DNA of 64,000 nt. Origin: Amphibalanus amphitrite. Its lineage: Eukaryota; Arthropoda; Thecostraca; Balanomorpha; Balanidae. The DNA lies in contig NW_024881504.1 of assembly GCF_019059575.1 (NCBI RefSeq), positions 372,001-436,000 on the forward strand. Direction: 5' to 3'. Position numbers and translations under genes: made by a program. The notes under the pieces are model-generated. The model saw nothing but the letters and a program-made list of their open reading frames with translations, was not told the DNA's origin and did not search any database. Positions 10,452-21,550 of the stretch are shown here, one piece after another (within the stretch, counting starts at the first letter, position 1; every line of letters begins with the position of its first letter).

Positions 10452-11646
10452 GATCAATATGACAGTTTTTGAAACCTTTTCACCTAAGTATTTTGTTCAG
10501 CACTTATGTGTAGCTAATTATAACAATTTTGTATCGTTATAAAATTTGTAGCGTAAATATTACGTCCAATAGAGGCCCAAATCATTGACCATCACCATTC
10601 ACCACACGGCACACGACTTGTCATCTTACAGCTTGCCATGGCTTATGGCTTCCGTCTTACCTTAGGATGAGGCACCATTACCTGCAATACATGTAATATG
10701 TGTTGTATCCAGTTATTCTTGGTTTGATTTAGGCTTCAGATTTTCAGGAATAAACTGCTTCTCCACGTTATTTATGAACATATGCTAGAAAAAAGCAGTT
10801 CCTTAGAGCAAAAATAACAAGCAAGGAGCGGTGCCGCCGGCCTGTTTCTCCGTTCTTCGTGTCCCCGTGTCGCCCCCTGCCCCGTTCAGGAGCGCCCGGC
10901 AGCGCCACCTGCACCTGACCAGTCCGACAGCGTTTGGGGTCGCCGCGCGCATGTTTTTTAATCCCACCCAGAAATGACAAACAAGCTCCCTGATTGGCCA
11001 GTTGCCGGCCAGTTGGACTTGAGCGGTCGCCATGGTGGTATCGGGGACTCAGCCGGCATCGTTAGGTGTTGAATTATGTGTTTCGTTGTGCTAGATATTT
11101 CCAATTTGCTTTGATATTTGATAAATAACGTTGGCTCATTCTTTGGTACCTTGCATACTAATACGACGATATTTTGATGCCGATTATTATGCATCAAACA
11201 TCATGAGACAAATGTGGCGATTTCCACGCCCTTTTGCAGTGCCCCCTCCCCTTGTGTAGTGAGTTAACAGGCTTGTAAGAACCAAGTAAACCATTTTTTA
11301 GTCAAGTGGTCATGATCGTCCCTACATCTAATGGATAATAGTCTTGCGCAAACGTATGAAGTACTGGAGGCAACTGGAGGAAGCAGAAGTTACGATTTTG
11401 GAGTACGCAAACTTGATATTAAAAAATCTCAGGTATTTTGGCTATATAAAGTGAGAAGAAAAGTTCAATTCATCATTTTTTATTACAATTGCAATAATGA
11501 TAATATCATGATAATTGTACTGTCAGGTATTGATAATAGTCATGTCACGTCATGCCACTAACCAGGCACACAGACACAACACATTTTCATCTTTATGTAT
11601 CTAGGCATAAGGTATTACAGGCATGTTTTTGCACACCTCTCATGTG

Positions 11647-11802
11647 CAGTGGCGGATCCAGGGGGGGGGGCAAAATGGGCATTTGCCCCCCCCCCAAACG
11701 ACATGATTTTAACATTACGCCTATGGACGATGCATGGAAAGAATCGATAAATTTTTATGGTTTGCCCCCCCCCCCCAAACCTCTGAGCTGGATCCGCCTC
11801 TG
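11647..11802. mobile_element. hAT MITE with 8-bp target duplication CTCATGTG
   Basis: Ends CAGTGGCGGATCCAG and CTGGATCCGCCTCTG (14 of 15 paired) are flanked by CTCATGTG at 11639-11646 and 11803-11810. The 156-bp body has two poly-G/poly-C hairpins. It is a relative of the MITE at 45238-45720. Confidence 0.92.
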
Positions 11803-11839
11803 CTCATGTGCGAGTGGGCATGGCCTCCTTCACAGTTAA

Positions 11840-12157
11840 GTTTTGGCTGATTGTGCTCAAATTTTGTAAGTACCTACACTAGATACCTACAGTTAGTCGG
11901 GCACTCTTCTTAATTCAGTTTTGTGCACTACTTCCTGCTTTCACCATGCTGTGCCCACTCTGCTTTACAGCGGACAGCTGCTTCTGTGACACACATTAAT
12001 CTTGCGTTCATTGAAACACTTAGTTTTGAGTGTTTTGACTCAGTTTTGTTGTAACATAACCTGTGTTTATGTTTTCAATCACTTGTTTTGGGCTTCTCAT
12101 ATTTATCTTTTTTCTTGGCTTAGCAGGTTTAGTGTAAAATAAGTTTTAGCCGTAACC
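11840..12157. other. No recognisable feature
   Basis: AT-rich unique-looking sequence before the foldback palindrome. I see no open frame, repeat or promoter motif I can defend. Confidence 0.6.
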
Positions 12158-12159
12158 GG

Positions 12160-12750
12160 ACAAATCTTCGTATGGCATTTCTTCGTCGCGCAATATTTCG
12201 TCCGCATTTCTTCGTCCGCAAATCTTCGTCGGCGCATTTATTCGTGTCGCATTACTTCGTCTCGCATTTCTTCGTAGGTGCAAAAATTCGTAGCGCATTT
12301 CTTCGTATCCGCATTTCTTCGTCGGCGCATTTCTTCGTCAAGCATTTTTTCGTCCACGCATTTCTTCGTCTACGCAAATCTTCGTCCGCATTTCTTCGTC
12401 CACGCAAATCTTCGTCTGCGCAAATCTTCGTCCGCAAATCTTCGTCCCCGCAAATCTTCGTCCGCAAATCTTCGTCCGCATTTTTTCGTCCACGCATTTC
12501 TTCGTCTACGCAAATCTTCGTCCGCATTTCTTCGTCCACGCAAATCTTCGTCCCCGCAAATCTTCGTCCGCAAATCTTCGTCCGCAAATCTTCGTCCGCA
12601 AATCTTCGTCCGCAAATCTTCGTCCGCAAATCTTCGTCCGCAAATTTTCGTCCGCATTTTTCGTCCACGCATTTTTTTCGTCCAATCAAATCTTCGTCCG
12701 CAAATCTTCGTCCGCAAACCTTTGTCTGCGCTATCTTCGTCTCCGCAAAC
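12160..12750. repeat. TTCGTCCGCAAATC minisatellite, left palindrome arm
   Basis: Units of 14 bp (CTTCGTCCGCAAAT) alternate with 16-18 bp variants (CTTCGTCCACGCATTT). All frames stay open because the units lack stops, giving long low-complexity translations (repeats of SSSANLRPQIFVRK type) on both strands. These are not genes. Confidence 0.9.
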
Positions 12751-12989
12751 ACTCGTCCACAAATGTGGTTCAATAAAACCATGAAGAAATATCAGACAGT
12801 CAAGTGAATGACGAATTTGATGCATGGAATGGATGATCGAAACTTTTGAAGTCAGGTAAATGAGGTCAGTCAGGTGAAGCTATTGTATTTGGAGCCGACA
12901 ATTGTAACATTCCATATCATTTGTGTCCCGGACATTCTTTTTTTCGCGGTCGTTGAATGACAATATAATCTCTTGTACCCTCGCCGGTA

Positions 12990-13130
12990 TAGGCGGCGGA
13001 ACGGGGAGGGCACCGGGGCACCGTTCCCCTCTTTAATTTTGGCCTTTTAACAGTAGCCCTATGGGCGTTGCATGGAAAGCATATTGCACCAAAAGTCGGC
13101 AGTGCCGTGCCCCCCTTAATTGAAGATGTT
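12990..13130 (-). mobile_element. GGCGGAAC hAT MITE in left palindrome arm
   Basis: Ends TAGGCGGCGGAAC and GTTCCGCCGCTACTG are flanked by CTCGCCGG and CCCGCCGG, an 8-bp duplication with one mismatch. The same family with perfect 8-bp duplications is at 17076-17233 and 61879-62030. It is inserted in the end of a TTAA element related to D (compare 13141-13310 with 52534-52700). Confidence 0.75.
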
Positions 13131-13312
13131 CCGCCGCTACTGCCCGCCGGACCTATTTGTTTTCTGCGCTACACGCCGGCCGAGGGGGCGGGTACGACCC
13201 CCCCCCCCATCGCCGTTTCGCCACTGGTGGAGCTAGCGCGTCGCGGAAAAAACGAGCGTGTGCGCCGTTACGAGCCGCAGAGATTAATACCCGATTTTAA
13301 GGCCTTCTAGGT

Positions 13313-13833
13313 CAGGGGTCGGCATACGGCCCGCGGGCCGGATCCGGCCAGGTGGGTGACGGTTGGATCCGGCCCGCGACCATCTGACGTCCGGCCCGCG
13401 GCTGGTATCAGCGACTTACATCGTGTTCCGGCCCGCCCCCGCCCCCCCCCCCCCCCCACACACACCGCCTGGAAGGTTAAGCGAGTAGACCACGTGAAGC
13501 CGCCAAGTGCACGCAGCTGCAGCAGTCGTTGATGCTGCGCGCAAAAGCTGCTGACCAAATCTTACCGTTGCAAGTTTTGTCTAGAAGTAGAATTAGACAA
13601 AAACACCCGCAAATGGTGTTTATAAACTCATGAAGTGTGCGAAGGAAGAACTGTTGTGCCAAAGCACATTTGAGTCACTTTTATATCGGAGTCGATTTAT
13701 GAAGGAACCGCGGGCCGGAACACGATGTAAGTCGCTGATACCAGCCGCGGGCCGGACGTCAGCTGGTCGCGGGCCGGATCCAACCGTCACCCACCTGGCC
13801 GGATCCGGCCCGCGGGCCGTATGCCGACCCCTG
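13313..13833. mobile_element. hAT-like element with CAGGGGTCGGC ends at palindrome centre
   Basis: Ends CAGGGGTCGGCATACGGCCC and its reverse complement are a known hAT-Charlie-like terminus type. About 125 bp at each end are mutually inverted. The middle (13440-13708) contains a C-tract and an unplaced unique stretch without a clear transposase. Flanking bases continue the palindrome and so show no direct target duplication. Confidence 0.6.
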
Positions 13834-13998
13834 ACCTAGAAGGCCTTAAAATCGGGTATTAATCTCTGCGGCTCGTAACGGCGCACACGCTCGTTTTTTC
13901 CGCGACGCGCTAGCTCCACCAGTGGCGAAACGGCGATGGGGGGGGGGGGGGTCGTACCCGCCCCCTCGGCCGGCGTGTACCGTAGAAAACAAATAGGT

Positions 13999-14162
13999 CC
14001 GGCGGGCAGTAGCGGCGGAACATCTTCAATTAAGGGGGGCACGGCACTGCCGACTTTTGGTCCAATATGCTTTCCATGCAACGCCCATAGGGCTACTGTT
14101 AAAAGGCCAAAATTAAAGAGGGGAACGGTGCCCCGGTGCCCTAGTCCCCGTTCCGCCGCCTA
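13999..14162 (+). mobile_element. GGCGGAAC hAT MITE in right palindrome arm
   Basis: Mirror copy of the MITE at 12990-13130, beginning CAGTAGCGGCGGAAC and ending GTTCCGCCGCCTATG. It was probably copied with the arm and not inserted independently, since it sits at the mirrored position. Confidence 0.75.
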
Positions 14163-14384
14163 TGCCGGCGAGGGTATAAGAGATTATATTGTCATTCAAC
14201 GACCGCAAAAAAAAGAATGTCCGGGACACAAATGAGGAATGTTACGATTGTCGGCTCCCAAATACAATAGCTTCACCTGACTGACCTCATCTACCTGTCT
14301 TTCGATCATCCATTCCTTGCATTAAATTCGTCATTCACTTGACTGTCTGATATTTCTTCATGGTTTTATTGAACCACATTTGTG

Positions 14385-14955
14385 GACGAATGTTTGCGGA
14401 GACGAAGATAGCGCAGACAAAGGTTTGCGGACGAAGATTTGCGGACGAAGATTTGGTTGGACGAAGAAATGCGTGGACGAAAAATGCGGACGAAAATTTG
14501 CGGACGAAGATTTGCGGACGAAGATTTGCGGACGAAGATTTGCGGACGAAGATTTGCGGGGACGAAGATTTGCGTGGACGAAGAAGTGCGGACGAAGATT
14601 TGCGTAGACGAAGAAATGCGTGGACGAAAAAATGCGGACGAAGATTTGCGGACGAAGATTTGCGGGGACGAAGATTTGCGGACGAAGATTTGCGCAGACG
14701 AAGATTTGCGTGGACGAAGAAATGCGGACGAAGATTTGCGTAGACGAAGAAATGCGTGGACGAAAAAATGCTTGACGAAGAAATGCGCCGACGAAGAAAT
14801 GCGGATACGAAGAAATGCGCTACGAATTTTAGCACCTACGAAGAAATGCGAGACGAAGTAATGCGACACGAATAAATGCGCCGACGAAGATTTGCGGACG
14901 AAGAAATGCGGACGAAATATTGCGCGACGAAGAAATGCCATACGAAGATTTGTCC
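14385..14955. repeat. Minisatellite, right palindrome arm
   Basis: Mirror image of 12160-12750 (units read ATTTGCGGACGAAG on the plus strand), with a few units gained or lost between the arms. That difference argues against a purely artefactual fold-over. Confidence 0.85.
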
Positions 14956-14959
14956 AGAG

Positions 14960-15606
14960 CTCTGTTCGCACCCCGTTTATTTATCAGCAGACTTATGACG
15001 TCGGCGGTCGATTTACGTCACGGGACATGACGTCATCACCGCAAGCTACGTGCTACGTGAATGAGACATATATGATGTTGTACTGACATTGGTGGCGCAC
15101 ATCAACAAATGTTCTCCCGCGCTGTTTTGTGTGTTTATTGTTTCACATAGGTATGTTGTGATTATATTCGGTTTTGAAAATTTATTTTTTTTGTGTTATT
15201 TAATTTTATATGCTGTTTATTTGTTCAGCCATAGGTGACAGGCATAGAACGTTCATTTTCTATTTGTAAACGATTTTCCCTGTGTTTTTGTTTTTGTTTT
15301 GGAGTACCTAGGTACTTCATAGAAGAGCATTTCAATTTAGTGTTTGATTGTGTCAGAATATGTGTGCTAAAATGCAATATTTTGCTTCATTAGAATTTAG
15401 ATTTGCTGTCCCCTGAAGTTTGTAAGGATTTAGGTACCTTCTAAAATACTAAGCCACTCAATGTTGTCATTTTATTTCCCAATTTATGTTCGCAAATATT
15501 TATTATAAGTAGGTTCTGTGTGGTGATACTTTTGCTGTTTCTTCCTTCAAATTATTGTTATTGCCTTGTGTTTTATCTTGGCATACCTATCCATGTAATT
15601 TTTATC
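14960..15606. other. No recognisable feature
   Basis: AT-rich sequence with T-rich runs. No open frame, splice-bounded exon or repeat could be supported. Confidence 0.55.
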
Positions 15607-15610
15607 TTAA

Positions 15611-16099
15611 AGGGACACTCCCACCTTAACATTAGTTTTGAGTTGAGATAGCCAAATTGGTGGCCATGGCCTGCAAATACCGGTTTGGGCACTCACAACA
15701 TCGAAAAATGCTTTAATTCGAAGATATGGAATTTCAAACTTGCAGTTTTCGGATTCTAAGGGGCTAATGCATTGGAATGCCCCCTTAGAATTTGTGACGT
15801 CAGCGGAGATCTAACGATTTTTAAATCTTAGACTAAAACCATCGTTAACACGTGGTGGTATACGCTGCTTTGCGCGCAACGTCTGCCGCACTTTAAGGCT
15901 GCCAAATTATTGCTTCCAAATAAAGTCGCTAGTAACAGGGGAGATCCCAAAAAGTAAACAAAAGTAAAAGCCTAATATCTTGAAAACCAGTGAATATTTT
16001 TCGGTGAAATTTGGTAGATATTCGTTTTCGCTCTTTCTGAACCAAGGGACATCACTTTCATGCCAATTCATTAACTTTTTTGAAGGTGGGAGGGTCCCT
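15611..16099. mobile_element. TTAA-flanked MITE with AGGGACACTCCCACC ends
   Basis: TTAA at 15607-15610 and 16100-16103 flanks ends AGGGACACTCCCACCTT and AAGGTGGGAGGGTCCCT, one mismatch. The 489-bp body has no ORF. Ends beginning AGGG with TTAA fit a Kolobok-like or piggyBac-like group; they differ from the CCC...GGG family elsewhere in the window. Confidence 0.85.
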
Positions 16100-16103
16100 T
16101 TAA

Positions 16104-16645
16104 ATATAGGAAAATATTCCCAAGAAGGCACCAAATTCATAACACTCGTACGTGCGGTGATTATTGGTGATGTGTATCCCGGAATGATGAAATTATAAAA
16201 AGTTGTTCAGAACCTTGCGTAATTTGCGCAATTGCGAGGCGTAATTTATTTGTAGATATTTGTAAACAGCCTTTAATTTTTGGCATTGATTCGTTGTGTG
16301 ACGTTGTTTTGTTCGCATGTGGCCATGTGGATAAGGCTACTGGCCGGTGGCCATAGCCTTGTCCTTCTTGTTAAATTTGTTATCTGGAAATAAATGTCAC
16401 CACTCACCATAAATGTGTTCTACATGGGCACTATTCTACTGTACCTACATTTTACGGATGTCACATTTCATGGCGCTTCAGGATAGATATCACAAGCGTC
16501 GTACTTCTTTGTTACGCACCTGTAACCGCAGGCAATAACAGCCGGACACAGGCTGACACGCGCTATTCACCGATGGGCATATGAACAGATGGGTGTCGTG
16601 ATCGTGGGCATGGTACTGCCTAGACTCGGCAATAATTAGGGCATT
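16104..16645. other. No recognisable feature
   Basis: Unique-looking sequence after the AGGGACAC MITE. No splice-bounded exon or repeat could be supported. Confidence 0.5.
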
Positions 16646-16957
16646 TTAAATTCTCGCCGAACCTATCGGTTTTCTTCATCAGATGCCGTTTAGGGGGAGG
16701 GTAGATGGACTCTGCCCTCTCCGCACCTCGCCATTTCGGACTGAATTGCGACATTTTAGGGCCGTGCAGAGGTTCACTTACGACGTCCCAAGTCAGTAAC
16801 CTGACCTGACTTAATAATGTGGTCGGTGCGAAGATCCGTCTTTAATGTTCAAGTGCGCCAGCTTTCATCTCTATACCAGCGCCTTCCGAGCAATTACCTT
16901 AAAAAAAAAAAAACGTCGAGGGCGACACCCGAACCCCCTCTTCTCGGTGGCGAGGGC
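16646..16957. mobile_element. Decayed, internally deleted TTAA element of the C/D subfamily
   Basis: The left end TTAAATTCTCGCCGAACC matches D's left end (TTAACCCTCGCCGGACC). Sequence from about 16740 follows D's right half (53340-53550), including GTGCAGAGGTTCACTTA. It ends near CTCGGTGGCGAGGG. Identity is clearly lower than between C and D, so it is older. Confidence 0.6.
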
Positions 16958-17075
16958 CTGGGGGGTAGTGCTTATTAAGGGAGAATGGCTGTGCTATTTG
17001 ACTGTGCCATTCGAACCCTACCAACACCTGTGATGAACCGACGCCCGGTGCGAAAGGAACATCGGCGTTCTCGGC

Positions 17076-17233
17076 CAGTAGCGGCGGAACACCTTCAATT
17101 AAGGGGGGGGGGCACTGCCGACTTTTGGTCCCATTCTAAATTCTTTCCATGCAACGCCCATAGGGCTAATGTAGAAATGCCAAAATCAAAGGGGGCACGG
17201 TGCCCCGGTGCCCTCCCCATTCCGCCGCCTATG
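17076..17233 (+). mobile_element. GGCGGAAC hAT MITE with 8-bp duplication TTCTCGGC
   Basis: CAGTAGCGGCGGAAC...GTTCCGCCGCCTATG-type ends are flanked by TTCTCGGC at 17068-17075 and 17234-17241. The 158-bp body contains CACTGCCGACTTTTGGTCC and TGCAACGCCCATAGGGC, shared by all copies in the window. Confidence 0.92.
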
Positions 17234-17439
17234 TTCTCGGCAAAGTTGCCAATGATTTGCAAAGTTTGAATGATTCACTGCATAATGCCAAGTCCTTTTG
17301 GCTCCTGCGAGATGTCGCTAGCGCGTTGATGAAGTTCAATATAGAGGTCACTAGCGTCGAGCCATGAAACCCAAGATTACTTTCATGAAACCTACGCAGC
17401 TAACGGATGGGGCTGCAGACAAAAGTACGCCAAAAGTAC

Positions 17440-17700
17440 ATACGTCGTGACCGTGGTCTCCGCTGCTAAGCGACAATCAAAAGGGGCATTGCTCAGCTTG
17501 TTTGGCGCACGTGTGACAGCGGCGCGGGGCGCGCCCAACGGCCGCGCCTTCGCTGCGGTTGGCCCACAGCGACCGCACGAACTCTGCGGTTATAACAGCA
17601 GCCTACGTCACACACTGCTGGCGCGACTCGAGCTCCTATTGGACAAATTCACGTGGTCTCCGTTGCTAGGCAACAATCTCGTCCATCAGACAGCGTAGGT
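17440..17700 (+). promoter_or_regulatory. CpG-rich promoter-like region with X-box motif
   Basis: A GC- and CpG-rich patch in AT-rich surroundings holds GTTGCTAGGCAAC (about 17662), a close match to the RFX X-box palindrome. A weaker partner GCTGCTAAGCGAC lies at about 17461, and inverted CCAAT boxes (TATTGG, TTGGCC) are nearby. CGTAG|GTATGG at about 17698 could be the donor of a noncoding first exon leading to the coding exon at 18561. RFX factors drive ciliary genes in animals; linking that to the small gene downstream is inference. Confidence 0.4.
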
Positions 17701-18157
17701 ATGGATGGTGGCAGTGGTTTTGTAGTGCCGGTAACTTTTTTGTCTGCGTTTTAGATCACTTTGTAGCCCCATTAAAAGAAGAAATATCTCACTTTTGTGG
17801 TTGCCCGTAGTAAGCGCACGGCAGCCTGGCGTCAGCAGCCTGCGTGCGTTTCTCGGCCTCTCATTGGTCAACAGCACAGTCCTATCTCTTCAACACAGTA
17901 GCCACCTAGTGGGCTGTTGGGGAAGCTGTTTTGACAGCAGCGGGCGAACAGAGCTCTGGAATCGTTTTAGCTGACATTTTACATGTTAAGATTACATGAG
18001 TGCATACATTTTATAAAAGCTATTTCAAAGTACTGTAGCCATGTGTAACATGCATATGTCTTAGTCAATGACTACTCAGCATGCTGCTTGGTGCTCAATG
18101 GTAACAGTTTGATTTGTTTTTGACATCAAATAAGATTTGATTTTTGTTTCTACAGCA

Positions 18158-18267
18158 TTTTAGGCGCAATTTCAAAAAGTTAAAGACCAAATTCAAAACG
18201 TTCACATGCATTTCGAATGTAAACTTTTTGAATTTGGTCTTTAAATTTTTGAAATTGCGCCTAAAAA
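18158..18267. repeat. Near-perfect hairpin / palindromic MITE
   Basis: About 45 bp starting TTTTAGGCGCAATTTCAAAA reappear in reverse complement after an ~18-base loop. Such a structure is typical of a tiny palindromic MITE. No target duplication is clear. Confidence 0.75.
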
Positions 18268-18590
18268 GGTGTAGAATCCAATGTTATTTGTGGCAAATGT
18301 TTTCCAAAAATCCTTCATCTAAAGCTTCAACTGAATTCTAAAATGCCTGCATTTTATACCAGAAACATTATTATTGATACCTCCTACAATATTTCATTTT
18401 GTCACCAGGTACCTGGACTGGTGAAAAGTGAAAACTGAAATTCATTCATGTCACCATTATCCTATGACCTACCCCTAAATGGAATTGATCTTGTTTCACA
18501 AATGAGTTGTACATGGTACAATGTCTATCAGCTGATGTCTATTGTCTATCTCTCTTTCAGCACAGAAGATCCTCAGTCATAGTTAACAAA

Positions 18591-19431
18591 ATGGAAAAAA
18601 TAGCTGTGTTTTTAAGATTCCAGTCGTGGCCATCAACTGCTCAGGAAAGCAGCCCAGAATCACTTCACAACAGGTATGTTGATGCATGTACATTGACATC
18701 AATGTCTGAATGCTGAAGAATTGTTGAACAGGGAACACATTTACCTAGCCTCTAAAAACCACAAATCCTACATTACTTACATAAACATTTTTCTATAGAA
18801 CTTATATTATCTACTTTCATCTGGCTAAGGCTTTTTTTACATTATATTCCCTCTGTTAAACATGAAAATATGATGAGTTATAGACTAGTATAACAAGCTG
18901 GTAATTATATCTGCCTTGTCAGCTTAGCCAACATCTGCATCATGTCTATCTCAAAATATGACTGCTTTCCTGACATTTGCATTTGTTCCACTCACCAATT
19001 GACCACTTCTACCATCTGCTTGCTCTATGCACAGACATTGTCATAGGGTCTGTTCCAGTCGCACTTCCTAACACCTCTTAACTCCTTTAAGATTGCTTCC
19101 CTGTTCCAGTGGCAGCTTTCGCCCCTACAAAGCCAAGAAGGGCCCTGCTCCAACCTCCTCTATCTTGCCCTTTGAGGAGTTTAGATGTGTTAGGAAGTGC
19201 GACTGGAACAGACCCATAGCAAAACAGTTTCATCTCCCTGAGTCTGTACTGCCTTTTTCCAGGTTTCCAAAGGATCATCATTCATCAGCACAGAAGGGTG
19301 GGAAAGAGAAGGCTGTTCAAATTCTGAAAAGCCAGAGCTGCAAAGGAGGTCAAAGATGCAGTGCAGTTGGCCCACTCAGTAGAGTTTCACTAGTGGTTCT
19401 GATGTGGACTGAAGATTACACGCTGGATTGA
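18591..19431 (+). CDS. Hypothetical two-exon gene, 83 residues
   Basis: Exon 18561-18673 has acceptor TCTCTCTTTCAG and donor CAACAG|GTATGT, with an ATG at 18591. Exon 19263-19431 has acceptor GCCTTTTTCCAG and ends in TGA. The donor leaves two bases of a codon and the acceptor supplies the third, so the frame joins (83 + 169 = 252 nt). The product starts MEKIAVFLRFQSWPS and is Ser/Lys-rich in the middle; I recognise no domain. A PIF-like MITE (19046-19215) sits in the intron. The CpG-rich region at 17440-17700 could be its promoter. No AATAAA is evident after the stop. It may be the start of a longer gene or a fragment. Confidence 0.35.
19046..19215. mobile_element. PIF/Harbinger-like MITE
   Basis: A perfect 29-bp inverted repeat begins GGGTCTGTTCCAGTCGCAC and is flanked by ATA at 19043-19045 and 19216-19218. 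The 3-bp duplication and GGGTCTGTT start fit PIF/Harbinger MITEs. Size 170 bp. Confidence 0.8.
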
Positions 19432-19623
19432 AGTGGCCGGTCTGGAGCAGCTGTAGTTCATCATTCTTGCTGATTGTGGACGAGTAAGAGCCCGCGTTGG
19501 CCCCGATCGGCGATCGCTGGCCAAAGCCCACCACCAGTTTGGTGATAGGCATTGGCTGTGATATCTAGTGTCGCCTATGTGTGAAAAGGACAAGTTGATA
19601 ACAAAACCTGTTGCGCCGTGTTA

Positions 19624-19983
19624 TTAACCCGCGCCCGGGTGGCCCTCAGCCAACTTGGTGGGGGGGGGGGGGGGAGGCGTATTCGGCCACACCAGGTTAT
19701 CTTGGAATGTAACAAAGCTGGAAAGACGCAGTAATATCAATCTATAGATCGCTATTTTTCTTCAGAATCATACAGGTCATTTTCGATCAGGTCATCGCTG
19801 AGGTCACTGGAGGTCACGAAAAGTAAAATGATGACGAATTTTGGCCCCCGATTTTGACAACTTCACAAATTGGTTCATAATTCGGGAACCAAAGAAGCTA
19901 CAGCGCCGCGGAAAAGCGAATTCGATAGCTCTTTTGAAAATCTTTCAGGTTCTCAGATTTGAGCTAAGGTCAACTAGGGTTAA
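19624..19983. mobile_element. Short TTAA element F, internally deleted
   Basis: TTAACCCGCGCCCGGGTGGCC at the left is followed by a repeated GGTGG motif and a G-tract. At the right is CTAGGGTTAA (19977-19983). The interior from about 19870 matches 62490-62560 of element E (AGCTACAGCGCCGC, GCATTCGATAGCTC). The two ends match poorly. Confidence 0.55.
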
Positions 19984-20399
19984 GCCTCCAAAGGGCAAAA
20001 ACTGAACAATCGGCTTGCTTCGGAAGTCGTCTTTTCTTTTAAAATTTTTAAACTGATACCAACCTTTTATTACGTTGATTTTACCGGCACTGCGTTTCTC
20101 TCGTCTTCTTGGCCTAACAAGGTCAGCTTAATAAATTTGACCTCCAACATTTGGCCTCCAACACGGCCTCCAACAGCTGCACCCGGCTGTGGGCACGGAC
20201 ACACCGGCTGCAGCCAGTAACGCTCGCCGCTGTGCTGGAGCCGCCCGCTGGCCACAGCAGCGACGGGGGCCGACAATCGTTCCGCACGGCAACGGAAAGG
20301 CCACACGACGGCAACGGGGGTGACTGCTGTGGGGGGATTTTCCGATAAATACGGGAATGGTTGTGAGCTCGGTATTATTTTGTGTGTATTTGACGACGG

Positions 20400-20520
20400 G
20401 TGACCGGTTGATTTTGTGAGTGCGTTGATGGACAGGCGAGAATGATTAGTTGATTTTGTGAGTGCGTTGATGGACAGGCGAGGGTGATTAGTTGATTTTG
20501 TGAGTGCGTTGATGGACCGT
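20400..20520. repeat. Three tandem ~45-bp units
   Basis: TTGATTTTGTGAGTGCGTTG followed by ATGGACAGGCGAG recurs at about 20410, 20452 and 20493. Confidence 0.85.
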
Positions 20521-21454
20521 CGAGTGCCCGTGGCTGACAGCGAGACAGTCCGGCTGCTGGATGTGCTGTGACAGTGTGTCGGTGCTTGTTGTCGGTGTCG
20601 GGTGGTGCAGCTGGCGGCGGCCCGCTGCCATACGGGAGCGGTCGGTCGGCAGGCCGCTCGGCGGCTCGTCCAGCCGGTAGTTGGTGTCAGATCTCTGAGG
20701 CCGGTGGGTCAGAGCCGGTGAGCCCGGTCAGGGCACGGCCGGAGCACGGCCACGGCCCCGGCGGCGGCACGGCGTGCTTGTCAGTGGGCCGGCCGTGACC
20801 TGGCGGTGACCGGTCGGTCTGTCTGCCGACCGGCCAAACTGTACTCAGGTCATCAGGACATTAGCACAAATGTTGAGGTAAGCTCCGAAGGTAGCTGTTT
20901 TCCAGGACAAAGACTGGACATGTGTAAAATGTATTAGTCAAAGCGCAGCCGATTATCAGTAGCATGGCCAAGTGATAACTAAAATCTAAAAAGCCGTTCC
21001 GCAGTCGGAGTCAAGGCAGCTTGATCGACACGGACTCCGACTCCGACTCCCAGTCGGTCGGTAGCCCAATTACCCCCCTGTACGAAGCAGAGGACACAAA
21101 ACATGGCGGCGCGCACCCGGGCCGTGACGGCGTGCTTCCGTGAACCGAGTCGGACAGACGCGAGGACACTCGCTATGACCGGTGCCGTCAGAGCTCTACA
21201 CAATTCAGTAGCATCCAGCTGACTGTATCCGACCGTTGAACAGCCGGCTATATCATACCCAGGGTTACATTATCCACAACACCCGACCGGTAATTACCCA
21301 CTACATCGCATCACTTCATCCAATTACCCACAATACGCGCCCGGTAACTAATTGCCCTAGGCTACAGATGGTACAGCTGAAGCGTCTCCTCTCGTGTATT
21401 TAGTAGACATCTGCCTGACCAATCTGACTGACTGACTGAATAAACTGACTGACC

Positions 21455-21550
21455 AATCAGCTGACTGATCAATGGTCAGCTGACTGACCAGTGGTCAGCT
21501 GACGGACCAATGGTCAGCTGACGGACCAATGGTCAGCTGGCGGACCGGTC
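21455..21550. repeat. Tandem GGTCAGCTGAC units
   Basis: Four to five units of about 21 bp (ACCAATGGTCAGCTGACGG). Each contains CAGCTG, an E-box core. Confidence 0.8.

Larger units (their letters stand above)
640..10957. repeat. Paralogous segment (block S1) of the LRR gene region at 23.4-44.2 kb
   Basis: Exons and introns here match the block at 23400-44175 in the same order and orientation. For example 1313-1975 matches 40262-40930, 2701-3230 matches 40945-41450, 9540-9807 matches 43027-43047 plus 43427-43681, and 10452-10957 matches 43673-44175. Homology stops at about 10957/44175. Insertions present in only one block give empty sites in the other. Inside S1 a ~1.65 kb exon-pair unit is itself repeated: the sequence beginning TTGCTGCTTGTGACAATG occurs at about 641 and again at 3021. 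This block is a segmental duplication that lacks the first two exons of the full gene. Confidence 0.85.
12158..14955. mobile_element. 2.8-kb foldback palindrome
   Basis: Sequence from 12158 rightward is repeated in reverse complement from 14955 leftward with only small differences, giving arms of about 1.28 kb around an unmatched centre near 13440-13708. From outside inward each arm holds a TTCGTCCGCAAATC minisatellite, about 200 bp of unique sequence, a TTAA-family end fragment carrying a GGCGGAAC MITE, and the end of a CAGGGGTCGGC element that forms the centre. Long inverted ends made of short tandem repeats are how foldback elements look, but I find no target duplication at the outer ends. 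An inverted duplication of host DNA or an assembly fold-over is possible. Confidence 0.85.

Noticed and set aside
12172-12807. Long open frames on both strands across the TTCGTCCGCAAATC array, and their mirror at 14335-14971
   Set aside because: They arise because the repeat unit has no stop codon in any frame; translations are pure repeats and no start context or splice site supports a gene.
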